Source of the DNA: CAVVNP01 sp963800235
Lineage (GTDB): Bacteria > Actinomycetota > Acidimicrobiia > Acidimicrobiales > Iamiaceae
Length of the DNA: 64,000 nucleotides
Reading direction: 5' to 3'
NCBI GenBank assembly: GCA_963800235.1
Contig: CAWDAD010000003.1
Location: forward strand, 186,001-250,000
Positions 27,741 to 36,384 of the stretch are shown here, in pieces (within the stretch, counting starts at the first letter, position 1; each line of letters begins with the position of its first letter). Position numbers and translations under genes: made by a program. Under the pieces are notes generated by a model. That model saw only the letters and a list, made by a program, of their open reading frames with translations, was not told the origin of the DNA and did not search any database.

Positions 27741-28481
27741 TCAGCCCGGCGCCAGCAACCGGCTGAAGGCAGCCTCCTCCCGGCGGCGCGCCGCGGCGAC
27801 GGCGTCGCGCTCGGCGGCGGTGACCAGCTCCTTGGTGGCGACCAGCGAGGCCAGCGGCCTCGCCGCGATCTCGGCGGCCAGGGCCTGCGCCTCCGCCCGG
27901 AGCCGTTCGTCGGGGCAGACCCGCAGCGCCAGACCGGACGCCACCGCCTCCTCGGCGCTCACCCAACGCGACGCCAGCAGGGCCAGGTTGGCCTGCTGGC
28001 GCCCCATGCGCTGCGGCAAGGTGTAGCTGCTGGCGACCTCGGGGGCCACGCCCATCTCGGTGAAGGGCGCCTTCAGCCGGGCCGACTCGCCCAGCAGCAC
28101 CAGGTCGCAGTGGGCCAACATGGTCAGGCCGAGGCCGAGGCCGGGTCCGTTGACGGCGGCGACGAGCGGCTTCGGGAAGGCGACCAGGGCGTCGACGAAG
28201 CCGTTGAAGGCCTCGCCGGTGGCGACGCCCGCGGTGGTGTCCCCGCCCCGCATGGCCTCGACCATGGCGCCCATCTCCACCAGGTCGGTGCCGGCGCAGA
28301 AGGTGCGGCCGGCCCCGGTGAGCACGACCACGTGCACGTCATCGTCGGTGGACGCGGCCTCGAGCGCAGCCGTCGTCGCCCGGTACAGCGCCACGTCGAA
28401 GGCGTTGGCCGCCCCCGGGCGGTTGAAGGTGAGGGTGCGGACCCCCTCGGCGTCGGCGGACAGCAGCAGGTCGTCGGCCAT
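27741..28481 (-). CDS. Enoyl-CoA hydratase/isomerase family protein
   Basis: Crotonase-fold protein of 246 residues acting on a CoA thioester, for example in fatty acid or aromatic degradation. Oxyanion-hole segments AGTDLVEMG and GPGLGLGLTM are present, and a GVAPEVASSYTLP stretch keeps a Glu at the position used by many hydratases. ATG 28481 follows a TACGGT box by 9 nt. Convergent with the GMC gene, 12 bp between stops. Confidence 0.9.
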   Translation of the reverse strand: MADDLLLSADAEGVRTLTFNRPGAANAFDVALYRATTAALEAASTDDDVHVVVLTGAGRTFCAGTDLVEMGAMVEAMRGGDTTAGVATGEAFNGFVDALVAFPKPLVAAVNGPGLGLGLTMLAHCDLVLLGESARLKAPFTEMGVAPEVASSYTLPQRMGRQQANLALLASRWVSAEEAVASGLALRVCPDERLRAEAQALAAEIAARPLASLVATKELVTAAERDAVAAARRREEAAFSRLLAPG

Positions 28482-28490
28482 GGGGCCCGG

Positions 28491-28496
28491 ACCGTA
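28491..28496 (-). promoter_or_regulatory. Candidate -10 box of the enoyl-CoA hydratase gene
   Basis: TACGGT on the minus strand, 9 nt before ATG 28481. Confidence 0.35.
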
Positions 28497-28652
28497 GCCG
28501 TGGCCGTCGGCCGGGTCGGCGGTGCCCGGGTTCTGCTGTCCGAGCGGCGGGCCCGGTGCTCCGGCGGACCCCGGTGCCGGCGGTTCAGCCGGGCGGGGCC
28601 GTGGGTCCTCCCGTCCTTCGTCGGGAGGGGGGCGGCTCCGACGCCGTCTGGC

Positions 28653-30170
28653 TCAACCGCGGCCGGCGACGTGGACCTCGATCACCGCCGTCGGCGGCGG
28701 CCAGGCCAGGCCGAGCACCACCGCGTCGGGACCGTGCTCGATCGAGAACGAGTCCGGCGCGGGGTCGAACCGCAGCAGCAGGTCGCCCACCGCCGCCCTC
28801 CCGGGCTCGACCGCCGGCACGTGGGAGCAGAGGATGCGGGCGCCGAGGCCTCCGCCGTCGCCATCGCCATCGCCATCGCCGGTGTCGGCGCGCAGCTCGG
28901 CGCGGGCCACCGTCCCCCCGCCGCCCGGGGGGGCCTGCGGCGTCCCTTCGGCGCCGGGTCCCACCACCACCCGGGCGTCGGTCGTCGCCACGTCGGCGTG
29001 GGGGCGCAGCCCGATCCAGCTCGTCCCGGTCGGGCCGGCGGCGTGGACGGTGAGCGGCACGAACTGGTCGCGGGCGAAGGCCGGGACCGGCCCCCGCGCC
29101 GCGCCCACCGCCACCCGCTCGTCGAGGCGGCTGGTCGCCACGACGTCGCCGAGTCGCTGCTCGTGCGCCACCGGCGGTCGCCGTCCGCCCGGGGAGGCCC
29201 CGAGCACGGCGAGGTGCGGGGTGACCGGCTCCGCCAGCAGCGACACCAGCGGGGCGAAGTACAGGTCGTGGACGTGCACGGTGCCCACGTCCAGGTCGGC
29301 AGGCAGCACGGGCCTGTCCACGCCGGCGGCCCGCAGCCACAGCCCGATCAGCGACACGTAGCGGTCGAGGCCGATGCCGTAGGCCCGGGCGTAGGGACCG
29401 CACACCGACGCGGTCGCCGGGTGGAACAGGGTGGCCACCCGGCCGGCGATGCCGGCGAGCATCCGCTCCCCCGGGCCGGCCAACCCCGGGTCGGGCGGAT
29501 CGGCGACCCAGAGGGCGAGGGCGAGCAGGTCGACGCCGTCGTAGGTCGGCGAGTTGTACTCGTCGACGTCGCCGGTCTCGTCGAAGCGCCGGGCGGTGCG
29601 CCGGGCCCGGGCGAGGCCGGCGTCGACCAGGTCACGGTCGCCCTCCCGCCGCCCGGCCCAGGTCGCCAGCCAGGCCTGCATCAGGTTGGGGTTCGTGTAC
29701 CAGGGAGGGATCCGGTCGGCCGGCTCCCGGCGGGCGCCGCGGACGGCGGCGTCGGCCACCCGCGCCGCCAGGTCCGGGTCGAGCCGGTCGCCGAAGCGGT
29801 CGGCGACCAGGGCGAGGGTGCAACCCAGGAACTGCCGCCAGTTCGGGTCGTAGTGCAACCACTCGACCGCGTCGGCGCCGGGCGGGTCGCCCTCCTCGGC
29901 GGTCACCTTGAAGGTGCCGTCCCACGGGGTCCCCGGCGCGTCGTACTGGGTGAGCAGCACGGCGTCGAGGGCCGCCGAGGCCCGGTCGACCTCACCGTCG
30001 CCGAGGTCGAGCAGGGCGCCGAGCGCCGACTCCCGGACGCTGTGCAGCCCGAGCGATCGGAGGTCGAGTCCCGGGGTGGCCCCCGGAGCCAGCCGGACGA
30101 GCCGGGCGTCGTCGTCCCACAGCTCGGCGTGGACGGCGCGGAGCCGGTCGAGCTCGTGGTCGAGGGTCAT
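28653..30170 (-). CDS. Hypothetical protein, helix-rich N-terminal toroid-like domain
   Basis: A 505-residue soluble protein I cannot assign. The first 330 residues are mostly helices with WYTNPNLMQAWLATW, DEYNSPTYDGVDLLAL and aromatic-rich turns reminiscent of alpha/alpha-toroid glycoside-processing folds. The remaining part is beta-rich, with a GDGDGDGDG run at about residues 431-440 made of a 6-bp tandem repeat. No signal peptide. The region 28482-28652 before it holds nothing recognisable. Confidence 0.6.
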   Translation of the reverse strand: MTLDHELDRLRAVHAELWDDDARLVRLAPGATPGLDLRSLGLHSVRESALGALLDLGDGEVDRASAALDAVLLTQYDAPGTPWDGTFKVTAEEGDPPGADAVEWLHYDPNWRQFLGCTLALVADRFGDRLDPDLAARVADAAVRGARREPADRIPPWYTNPNLMQAWLATWAGRREGDRDLVDAGLARARRTARRFDETGDVDEYNSPTYDGVDLLALALWVADPPDPGLAGPGERMLAGIAGRVATLFHPATASVCGPYARAYGIGLDRYVSLIGLWLRAAGVDRPVLPADLDVGTVHVHDLYFAPLVSLLAEPVTPHLAVLGASPGGRRPPVAHEQRLGDVVATSRLDERVAVGAARGPVPAFARDQFVPLTVHAAGPTGTSWIGLRPHADVATTDARVVVGPGAEGTPQAPPGGGGTVARAELRADTGDGDGDGDGGGLGARILCSHVPAVEPGRAAVGDLLLRFDPAPDSFSIEHGPDAVVLGLAWPPPTAVIEVHVAGRG

Positions 30171-30204
30171 GGTCCCGCCGGGCCGCCGGCGGCGGGCCTC
30201 CCCG

Positions 30205-30633
30205 TCACGGCGGGTCGCAGATGACCACCGGGATGGGCCGGTCGGTCTTGGTCTGGTACCCGGCGTAGCCCTTGTAGGTGGCGGTGATCTGCGGCCAGAG
30301 CTCGGCCTTCTCCTCGGCCGAGGCGGTACGGGCGACCATCGTCCGGGTGGAGCCGCCGGTGGTGACGGTGACCTCGGGGTTGGCGGTCAGGTTCAGGTAC
30401 CAGGCGGGGTTGCGGTCGTCGCCGCCGTAGGACGCGACCAGCACCACCCGGTCGCCGTCGACCACCGGCGCGGTGAGCATGGTCGCCCGGGGCTTGCCCG
30501 ACTTGCGGCCGGTGGTGGTGAGCTCGACCACCGGCATGCCCCCGGCCCGGCCGAAGACCTTGCCCTTCGACGCCCGGAACACCGCCCGGTGGAACCCCGT
30601 GCCGAGCTTGAACAGCTCGTCCTTGATGTTCAT
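30205..30633 (-). CDS. Deazaflavin (F420)-dependent nitroreductase family protein
   Basis: A 142-residue split-barrel protein of the Ddn/DUF385 family. The landmarks are VVELTTTGRKSGKPR, VASYGGDDRNPAWYLNL and the C-terminal GYAGYQTKTDRPIPVV. Members reduce quinones or other substrates with F420H2. The ATG at 30633 is preferred over a TTG three codons upstream. Confidence 0.9.
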   Translation of the reverse strand: MNIKDELFKLGTGFHRAVFRASKGKVFGRAGGMPVVELTTTGRKSGKPRATMLTAPVVDGDRVVLVASYGGDDRNPAWYLNLTANPEVTVTTGGSTRTMVARTASAEEKAELWPQITATYKGYAGYQTKTDRPIPVVICDPP

Positions 30634-30727
30634 GGTCGCCAAGTCAAGCGCATGGACGCCCCCGCCGACGCCGCCGCACCTCCGAGCCGCGTCCGCGGCA
30701 GCCCGGTCCGCCGCCGGGACGACCGTC

Positions 30728-31519
30728 TCAGGTGTGGCGGATCGACATGCCGCCGTCGACGGGGACGGCCACGCCGTTCACGAAGCTGGCGCTCGGCAGG
30801 CAGAGGTTCAGCGTCATGTGGGCGACCTCCTCGGGATCTCCGTAGCGGCGGAGGGGCACCCGGCGACGGGCGTAGGTCGCCTTGGCCTCCTCCGGGATGG
30901 CCTCGGTCATGGCGGTGTCGATCGGCCCCGGGCAGATGCAGTTCACGGTGACGCCGTGTCGCCCGAGCTCGACCGCCAGGCTCCTGGTCAGCCCGATGAC
31001 CCCGGCCTTCGACGCGGCGTAGGCGGCGAGCCCCGCGGTCGAGACCAGCGCCTCGGTCGACGCGATGTTCACGACCCGTCCGGCACCGGACGCGACCAGG
31101 TGGGGTACGGCCAACCGCACCAGCCGGGCGTGGGCGGTCAGGTTGATCTCGACGGTGCGGGCCCAGCCCTGCTCGAACTCGTCCTCGGGCTGGAAGGCGG
31201 ACGTCAGCTGCGACACCCCGGCGTTGTTCACCACGAGGTCGAGCCGGCCCGCCCAGTCGACCGTGCGCCCGACCAGGGCGCGGAGCTGGTCGTGGTCGGC
31301 CACGTCGCAGACGACACCGAGGGCGGCCTCCTCGCCGTGCGCCGCTCGGATCTCCTCCACCACCGCGTCGACCCGCCGGCCACCGAGGTCGGCCACCACC
31401 ACCCGGGCGCCCTCGTCGGCGAAGAGGCGGGCGGTGGCCCGGCCCATGCCGCTGGCGGCGCCGGTGACGATCGCGCCGCGATCGGCGATCGAGCGGGACA
31501 AGGCGGTGAGGCGGGCCAT
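30728..31519 (-). CDS. Short-chain dehydrogenase/reductase
   Basis: Classical SDR of 263 residues: TGAASGMGRAT near residue 19, NNAGVS near 98, catalytic Ser in NIAST and YAASK, and a C-terminal VPVDGGMS. NAD(P)-dependent; substrate unknown. The ATG at 31519 begins just before the first strand. Divergent from the aldo/keto reductase gene with 129 bp between. Confidence 0.9.
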   Translation of the reverse strand: MARLTALSRSIADRGAIVTGAASGMGRATARLFADEGARVVVADLGGRRVDAVVEEIRAAHGEEAALGVVCDVADHDQLRALVGRTVDWAGRLDLVVNNAGVSQLTSAFQPEDEFEQGWARTVEINLTAHARLVRLAVPHLVASGAGRVVNIASTEALVSTAGLAAYAASKAGVIGLTRSLAVELGRHGVTVNCICPGPIDTAMTEAIPEEAKATYARRRVPLRRYGDPEEVAHMTLNLCLPSASFVNGVAVPVDGGMSIRHT

Positions 31520-31648
31520 CGCCGAGCACGTTGCCACACCATGCAGCGGCCGCACGCGCCGCGCCCGGGGACCGCCGCCCGTCGACCGCACGCCGGCTCC
31601 CGGGCGCGACGGGTCGGCAACGGCGCACCGGGCTGCCAGCATGGCCCC

Positions 31649-32632
31649 ATGCCCGACGACACCGTCACCTTCCCCGGCAGCTCCAGGCCCGTCGCCCCGC
31701 TCGGCGTCGGCACGTGGGCGTGGGGCGACCGCAACGTCTGGGGCATGGGCACCTACGACGCCTCCCTCACCGAGAAGACGATCGCCGGCGCCCTCGACGC
31801 CTCGCTCGAGGCGGGCGTCACCCTGTTCGACACCGCCGAGGGCTACGGCGACGGCGAGAGCGAGCGGATCATCGGCCGCCTGCTGCAGGCCGACCCGTCG
31901 CGCCGCGAGCGCGTGGTGCTGGCCACGAAGTTCCTCCCCCTGCCCCAGAAGATCAAGGTGCGCGAGGAGCTGCGCGCCGCGCTGGTGGCCTCGCTCGACC
32001 GGCTCGGCATGGAGAAGGTCGACCTGTACCAGCTGCACGGCCCGATCAGCCTGCGCTCGAAGGGGGCACTGGCCGACGCGCTGGCGGCGGTGCACGAGGA
32101 GGGGCTGGTCGACGCCGTCGGCGTGTCCAACTACTCGATCCGGGAGATGCGCAGGATCCACGGCGAGCTGGCCGAGCGCGGGGTGCCCCTGGCGTCGAAC
32201 CAGATCGAGCTGTCGCTGCTGCGGCGCCGCCCGGAGACGAGCGGGCTGCTGGCCGCGTGCCGCCAGCTCGGGGTGGTCGCGCTGGCCTACTCGCCGCTCG
32301 GCCAGGGCCGGCTGACCGGCAAGTACTCGGCCTCGAACCCGCCGCCGGGCAAGCGCAACTTCTCCGCCTTCCCCATGGAGCAGGTGGACCCGATCGTGGC
32401 CGAGCTGCGGCGGATCGGCGAGGCCCACGACCGGACCCCGGCCCAGGTCGCGCTGCGGTGGATCATCGAGACGGGGGCGGTGCCGATCCCGGGGGCCAAG
32501 AACGCCGATCAGGCCGAGCAGAACGCCGGCGCCCTGGGCTGGACCCTGTCGACCGGGGAGCTCGGTGTCCTCGACCGCGTGGCCCTGGAGGGCAGGCGCT
32601 CGGTGTTCGGCCGCATCTGGCAGCACGGCTGA
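31649..32632 (+). CDS. Aldo/keto reductase
   Basis: NADPH-dependent carbonyl reductase of the aldo/keto reductase TIM-barrel family, 327 residues. The catalytic set is visible: Asp and Tyr in LFDTAEGYGDGESE, Lys in LATKFLPLP, and His in YQLHGPI. The C-terminal NADP site is IPGAKNADQAEQNAGA. The closest style is the pyridoxal or plant-like AKR12/AKR13 group. Substrate unknown. Confidence 0.92.
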   Translation: MPDDTVTFPGSSRPVAPLGVGTWAWGDRNVWGMGTYDASLTEKTIAGALDASLEAGVTLFDTAEGYGDGESERIIGRLLQADPSRRERVVLATKFLPLPQKIKVREELRAALVASLDRLGMEKVDLYQLHGPISLRSKGALADALAAVHEEGLVDAVGVSNYSIREMRRIHGELAERGVPLASNQIELSLLRRRPETSGLLAACRQLGVVALAYSPLGQGRLTGKYSASNPPPGKRNFSAFPMEQVDPIVAELRRIGEAHDRTPAQVALRWIIETGAVPIPGAKNADQAEQNAGALGWTLSTGELGVLDRVALEGRRSVFGRIWQHG

Positions 32633-32657
32633 GCCGTGCCGGTTCCGCCCGCCGAGC

Positions 32658-34106
32658 TCAGGGCTGGACGCCGTACCGGACGTCCATCCCCTGGCGCAGG
32701 GTCTCGCGCGCCAGCGTGTTGAAGGGGATGGGCGTGACCCGGTACAGGTTCGCCCCCGGGAACCGCACGGCGATGACCCGCTGGCCGGAGGGGGTGGTCT
32801 CGGTGAAGTCCGGCGCCGGGTCGACGTTGCCGCCCCAGGTGATGACGACGTCCCCCCGGGGCGCCAGGATCCGGTTCGCCCCGCAGCAGTTCGAGTAGCC
32901 GACCTCGGGATCGGTGATCTGGGAGAGCAGGATCGCCCGGCGCTGGCTCAGGTCGATGCGGTAGGCCAGCGCGCGCGGCGGCCGGTTGCGGTCGGTGCCG
33001 TTGTCGAACAGCGTGAGGGTGCCGTCGCTCAGCACCCGCACGTCGTGCTGGCCCCCGAAGGCACCCCCCTGGTCCGCCACGGGGTCCCCGACGTAGGCCA
33101 GGCTCTCGGTCCGCAGCGTGCCGCCGAGCTTCCACTCGATGGCCCCGGTCGTGCGGTTGATCTTGAACAGGGCGTCGAGGTGGCGGAACGACACCACGTA
33201 GCCGTCGCCGTCGGGGGTGATGGCGTTCAGGTGGTAGGCGTCGTAGAAGTCGGAGAACGGGCCGCCGGGGTCGGCCAGCTCGGCGGACCGGAAGAACGGC
33301 ATGGTCTGGTCGACGGAGATGTGGTCGGCGGTGTCCCACGACCACACCACCTGCCCGTTCGGGTCGATCTCCTGGATGACGTGGTCGAGGATGGTGGCGT
33401 CGCTCGGCCCGCCCCACGACCGCAGGTCGACGTGCGGCCGCGGGGTGTCGCTCGCCAGGACGTGGTTGCCGTTGGCCAGGAACGCGAGCTCGTGGAAGTC
33501 GGTGAGCTGGCCCACCGAGCCGTAGGTCCGCACCGGCGCCCCGTTGAAGGTGTGCTCCTCGAAGAGGTCGTTGGCCACCCACGCCGGGTTCCCGTCGGGC
33601 AGGACGGTGGCGTACAGGCCGTTCGTCTTGGTCCCCCACCAGATGGGCACGCCGTGGTCGTCGAGGATGACGGGGTAGGCGCCCGGGTTGGGGAAGGCGA
33701 AGGGCAGGGTGGCGTAGAACTCGGCCTGGGGCGTGCCGGTGCGCGTGACCTCGAAGGTCGGGAAGTCGGGTGGCAGGCACCGCACGCTGTGGGAGGTGGT
33801 GATGCCGTCCTTGGTCACGGTGATGACGAACCGGCGCCCGACCTGCTGGGCCACCGAGGCGGTGAACTGGCCGCCCTGCGGGGCGCTGCCGTCGACCGAC
33901 ACCGTGGTGCCCTCGGTGGCGCTGACGTCGACGCGGACCGGGGTGGACGGGTCGCAGCGGTCGACGTAGTCGGTGATGTCGCGGCTGAAGGCGGGGAACA
34001 GCCCGGGCACCGTCACCACCGAGGCCGGTTCGCTCACGCACCCGGCGGCGCCGAGCGCCGCCACCGCCAGGACGAGCACCGCGCCCGTCCGCCAGAGCTT
34101 CCTCAT
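32658..34106 (-). CDS. Arylsulfotransferase (ASST)-like lipoprotein
   Basis: A 482-residue exported protein. The N-terminal signal ends in a lipobox (LGAAGC, Cys near residue 22), so it is probably anchored to the outer face of the membrane. The body has the repeating strands and GHEL/DFHELAFLANGNHVL, ILDHVIQEIDPNGQVVW and GGQHDVRVL pieces of bacterial arylsulfotransferase beta propellers, which transfer sulfate between phenols. ATG 34106 is chosen over an upstream start that would extend the signal with a polar stretch. Confidence 0.8.
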   Translation of the reverse strand: MRKLWRTGAVLVLAVAALGAAGCVSEPASVVTVPGLFPAFSRDITDYVDRCDPSTPVRVDVSATEGTTVSVDGSAPQGGQFTASVAQQVGRRFVITVTKDGITTSHSVRCLPPDFPTFEVTRTGTPQAEFYATLPFAFPNPGAYPVILDDHGVPIWWGTKTNGLYATVLPDGNPAWVANDLFEEHTFNGAPVRTYGSVGQLTDFHELAFLANGNHVLASDTPRPHVDLRSWGGPSDATILDHVIQEIDPNGQVVWSWDTADHISVDQTMPFFRSAELADPGGPFSDFYDAYHLNAITPDGDGYVVSFRHLDALFKINRTTGAIEWKLGGTLRTESLAYVGDPVADQGGAFGGQHDVRVLSDGTLTLFDNGTDRNRPPRALAYRIDLSQRRAILLSQITDPEVGYSNCCGANRILAPRGDVVITWGGNVDPAPDFTETTPSGQRVIAVRFPGANLYRVTPIPFNTLARETLRQGMDVRYGVQP

Positions 34107-34168
34107 GTCACGCCTCCCGCGGTCGGGACCCCCAGCGGCAGCGCAGGCTAGGCCGTCGGGCACGGCGG

Positions 34169-34254
34169 TGCCCGGGGCGGGGATCGAACCCGCACGGGGC
34201 CGGAGCCCCCGAGGGGTTTAAGCCCTCTGCGTCTGCCAGTTTCGCCACCCGGGC
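34169..34254 (-). tRNA. tRNA-Leu (anticodon UAA)
   Basis: 86 nt. The acceptor arms GCCCGGG and CCCGGGC pair exactly. The anticodon stem is GAGGG/CCCTC with loop CTTAAAC, giving anticodon UAA. A long variable arm and a GGTTCGATC T-loop are typical of leucine tRNA. The 3' CCA is not encoded. Confidence 0.95.
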
Positions 34255-34335
34255 TGGGCGTCCGACCAGAGGGTAGGTGCGCCCGCCCGCCGCCTCGGCG
34301 AAGACTGTCGTACCCCCGGAGGAAGATGGTCGGCG

Positions 34336-34719
34336 ATGACCGCCACGTCGCTCCGCTTCGCCGCCGCCGCCCGGGCGCTCGGCGACGCAGCCCGTCGCCG
34401 CGGTCTGGCCGCGCCGGGGTTCCGCAGCCCGCCCCGGGTGCCGGGTGCCGAGCGCACGCTCCGCCGTCGACCGGGCGGCGGCGTGGCGGTGGCCGTCGCC
34501 ATCCGCGACCGCCCCTTCGCCGCCGTGGTCGCCGACATGGTCGAGGGCATCGTGGTGGCCAACGGGCTCGGCGGGGTCGAGGCCACCCGGGTCCGCACCG
34601 CCCTGTGGGAGGTGATCACCGACGACGACGCCGTCGTCCTCTGCCTGCCGCAGAGCGACGGTGCCGGCCGGCGTGGTCGGCGCGTCGTCGAGGTTGAAGG
34701 TCGTCGGGCCAGCGCATGA
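34336..34719 (+). CDS. Small conserved-looking hypothetical protein
   Basis: A 127-residue basic, alanine/arginine-rich protein. The N-terminus could form a helix (LRFAAAARALGDAARRRG) and the middle (VAVAIRDRPFAAVVADMVEGIVVANGL) is hydrophobic. No family was recognised. GGAGGAAG upstream of ATG 34336 is a plausible ribosome binding site. Its 3' end faces the decayed region at 34762-35306. Confidence 0.55.
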   Translation: MTATSLRFAAAARALGDAARRRGLAAPGFRSPPRVPGAERTLRRRPGGGVAVAVAIRDRPFAAVVADMVEGIVVANGLGGVEATRVRTALWEVITDDDAVVLCLPQSDGAGRRGRRVVEVEGRRASA

Positions 34720-34761
34720 CCCGATCGAGGTCGCCGACGACCAGCTGGGGGCCGGCGCCGC

Positions 34762-35306
34762 TCAGCCGCTCAGCCGCTCAGCGCTCAGCCGGTCGAGGAT
34801 CCCTTCGCAGGTGCGCACCAGGGTTCGTGCTCCGGCCGCCATGCTCGGGGTCGCTCATCGGGCTCTCGGAGCGCCGTTGCCACTTCGCCAGCGCTTGAGC
34901 TGCCGCCTGGGCGACGGCCTCGGCGTCGGCACCGTTCGACAGGCCGAGCCGGCCCGCGCTGCTCGTCCCACTCGTGCCCACCAGCCGTTCGATCTCGGCC
35001 ACGTCGTCTGGCTTGGCCAGCAGGGCGCCGGTGCGCAGGGAGTTGAGCAACCGAAGCTCGTCGACCTCGTGGGCGCTCGCCGAGATCCGCTCGACGTCGG
35101 CCGCCAAGCTGCCGTCATCGACGTTCGGCAACCGGCCGCCCGGCACGTCTCGCCGTCGCCGTCCCCTCCCGCTCGCGCCGACCGACCACGGTGAGCGAAG
35201 CTCCCCGCTCGGCGAGCAACGCTGCGGTGGCGGCGCCGATGCCGGTGGTACCCCCGAACACGATCGCGGAGTGCCCTGCGTAGGGACCTCCTTCAGACAT
35301 GGTCAC
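34762..35306 (-). pseudogene. Decayed region: SDR N-terminal fragment joined to a C-terminal fragment of another protein
   Basis: The 5' part (from GTG 35306) encodes about 50 residues of an SDR start (GHSAIVFGGTTGIGAATAALLAERG) and then loses the family sequence. An overlapping frame (35146 to about 34830) encodes LNSLRTGALLAKPDDVAEIERLVG and ALAKWQRRSESPMS; a third frame continues as ARTLVRTCEGILDRLSAER to the stop at 34762. The last two resemble the C-terminal tail of actinobacterial dynamin-like GTPases, split by a frameshift. I read this as two gene remnants fused by deletion. Confidence 0.55.
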
Positions 35307-35353
35307 CTCCGACAGGTGGCGGAACCGTACCCGGAGACGTCACCACCCCTGCC

Positions 35354-35359
35354 TAGGTT
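35354..35359 (+). promoter_or_regulatory. Candidate -10 box of the PD-(D/E)XK nuclease gene
   Basis: TAGGTT ends 6 nt before ATG 35366, no ribosome binding site. Confidence 0.42.
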
Positions 35360-35365
35360 GGACGC

Positions 35366-36313
35366 ATGGACGGCGACGAGCGTGGCGAAGAGCTGAACGT
35401 CGCCCAGCAGGACGTCATCGACCAGCTGGGCAGCAGTGCCGACGGCCGTCCCGAGTTCGACCGCGACCTGCGCCACCACCTCCGCGCCCAGCTCGACGAG
35501 TCGCTGCAGCTCGTCGTCGACCAGCTCCCCGACGACGAGCAGCTCAACCTGTCCAAGCACGCCCTCAGCCAGGCCCACGCCTGCGAGGTCCGCTTCCTCG
35601 CCGAAGACGGGGTCCCGTTCGAGGTGAGCGTCCCCATCGCCCGCGGCTCGGTGGTGCACAAGGCTGTCGAGCTGTCCATCCACTGGCCCGGCGAGCCGAA
35701 CCCGCTCGACCTCGTCGACGAGTCCCTGCTCCGCCTGACCGATTCCGACCACTGGCTGGCCGACTGGCTGCAGACGTGCTCCGACGCCGAGCGGGCCGAG
35801 CTGCGGGGCGAGTCCAACGCGCTCGTGGTCAAGTTCCTCGAGTGCTGGCCGCGGCTCAAGGCCCGGTGGACCCCCGCCACCGAGCAGTCGTACCGGGTCG
35901 ACCTCTGTGACGACCGAGTCCACCTGCGGGGCAAGGTCGACCTGTGCCTCGGCCGCTCGGTCGGCCAGCGGGCCGGCAAGGTCATCGTCGACTTCAAGTC
36001 CGGCGGCTTCGCGCCCAGCCACTACGACGACCTGCGGTTCTACGCGCTGCTCGACACCCTGCGGCTCGGCACGCCGCCCCGGCGGCTGGCCAGCTACTAC
36101 CTCGACTCGGCCTCGATGCGGGCCGAGGACGTCACCGTCGACCTGCTCGAGACAGCGGTGGCGCGCACCGTCGACGGGGCGGCGGTCATGGTCGAGCTGC
36201 GCCAGGGACGGCGCGAGCCGGTCGCGAGGCCGTCCTTCGCCTGTCGCTGGTGTGCCGAGCTTCCCCGCTGCGAGCCCGGTGCCGCCTTCCTGGCCGAGGC
36301 CTACGGCGGCTGA
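35366..36313 (+). CDS. PD-(D/E)XK nuclease, Cas4/AddB-like with probable iron-sulfur cysteines
   Basis: A 315-residue protein. The nuclease core shows GKVDLCLG followed by VIVDFKSGGFAP, the D and DxK of the PD-(D/E)XK superfamily, in the RecB/AddB C-terminal style. Cys73 (AHACEVRF) and Cys293-x2-Cys296-x5-Cys302 (CRWCAELPRC) match the split four-Cys 4Fe-4S layout of Cas4, AddB and similar enzymes. It has no helicase domain and no CRISPR or recombination gene beside it, so its partner is unknown. Confidence 0.8.
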   Translation: MDGDERGEELNVAQQDVIDQLGSSADGRPEFDRDLRHHLRAQLDESLQLVVDQLPDDEQLNLSKHALSQAHACEVRFLAEDGVPFEVSVPIARGSVVHKAVELSIHWPGEPNPLDLVDESLLRLTDSDHWLADWLQTCSDAERAELRGESNALVVKFLECWPRLKARWTPATEQSYRVDLCDDRVHLRGKVDLCLGRSVGQRAGKVIVDFKSGGFAPSHYDDLRFYALLDTLRLGTPPRRLASYYLDSASMRAEDVTVDLLETAVARTVDGAAVMVELRQGRREPVARPSFACRWCAELPRCEPGAAFLAEAYGG

Positions 36314-36371
36314 CCCGCCGCGCACCCGGCCGCTCCCGGCGGGGGCGGAGCCACCCCGATCGGGCGAGAAC

Positions 36372-36377
36372 TACCAT
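36372..36377 (+). promoter_or_regulatory. Candidate -10 box of the acyltransferase gene
   Basis: TACCAT ends 7 nt before ATG 36385. Confidence 0.38.
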
Positions 36378-36384
36378 CGCCGCG

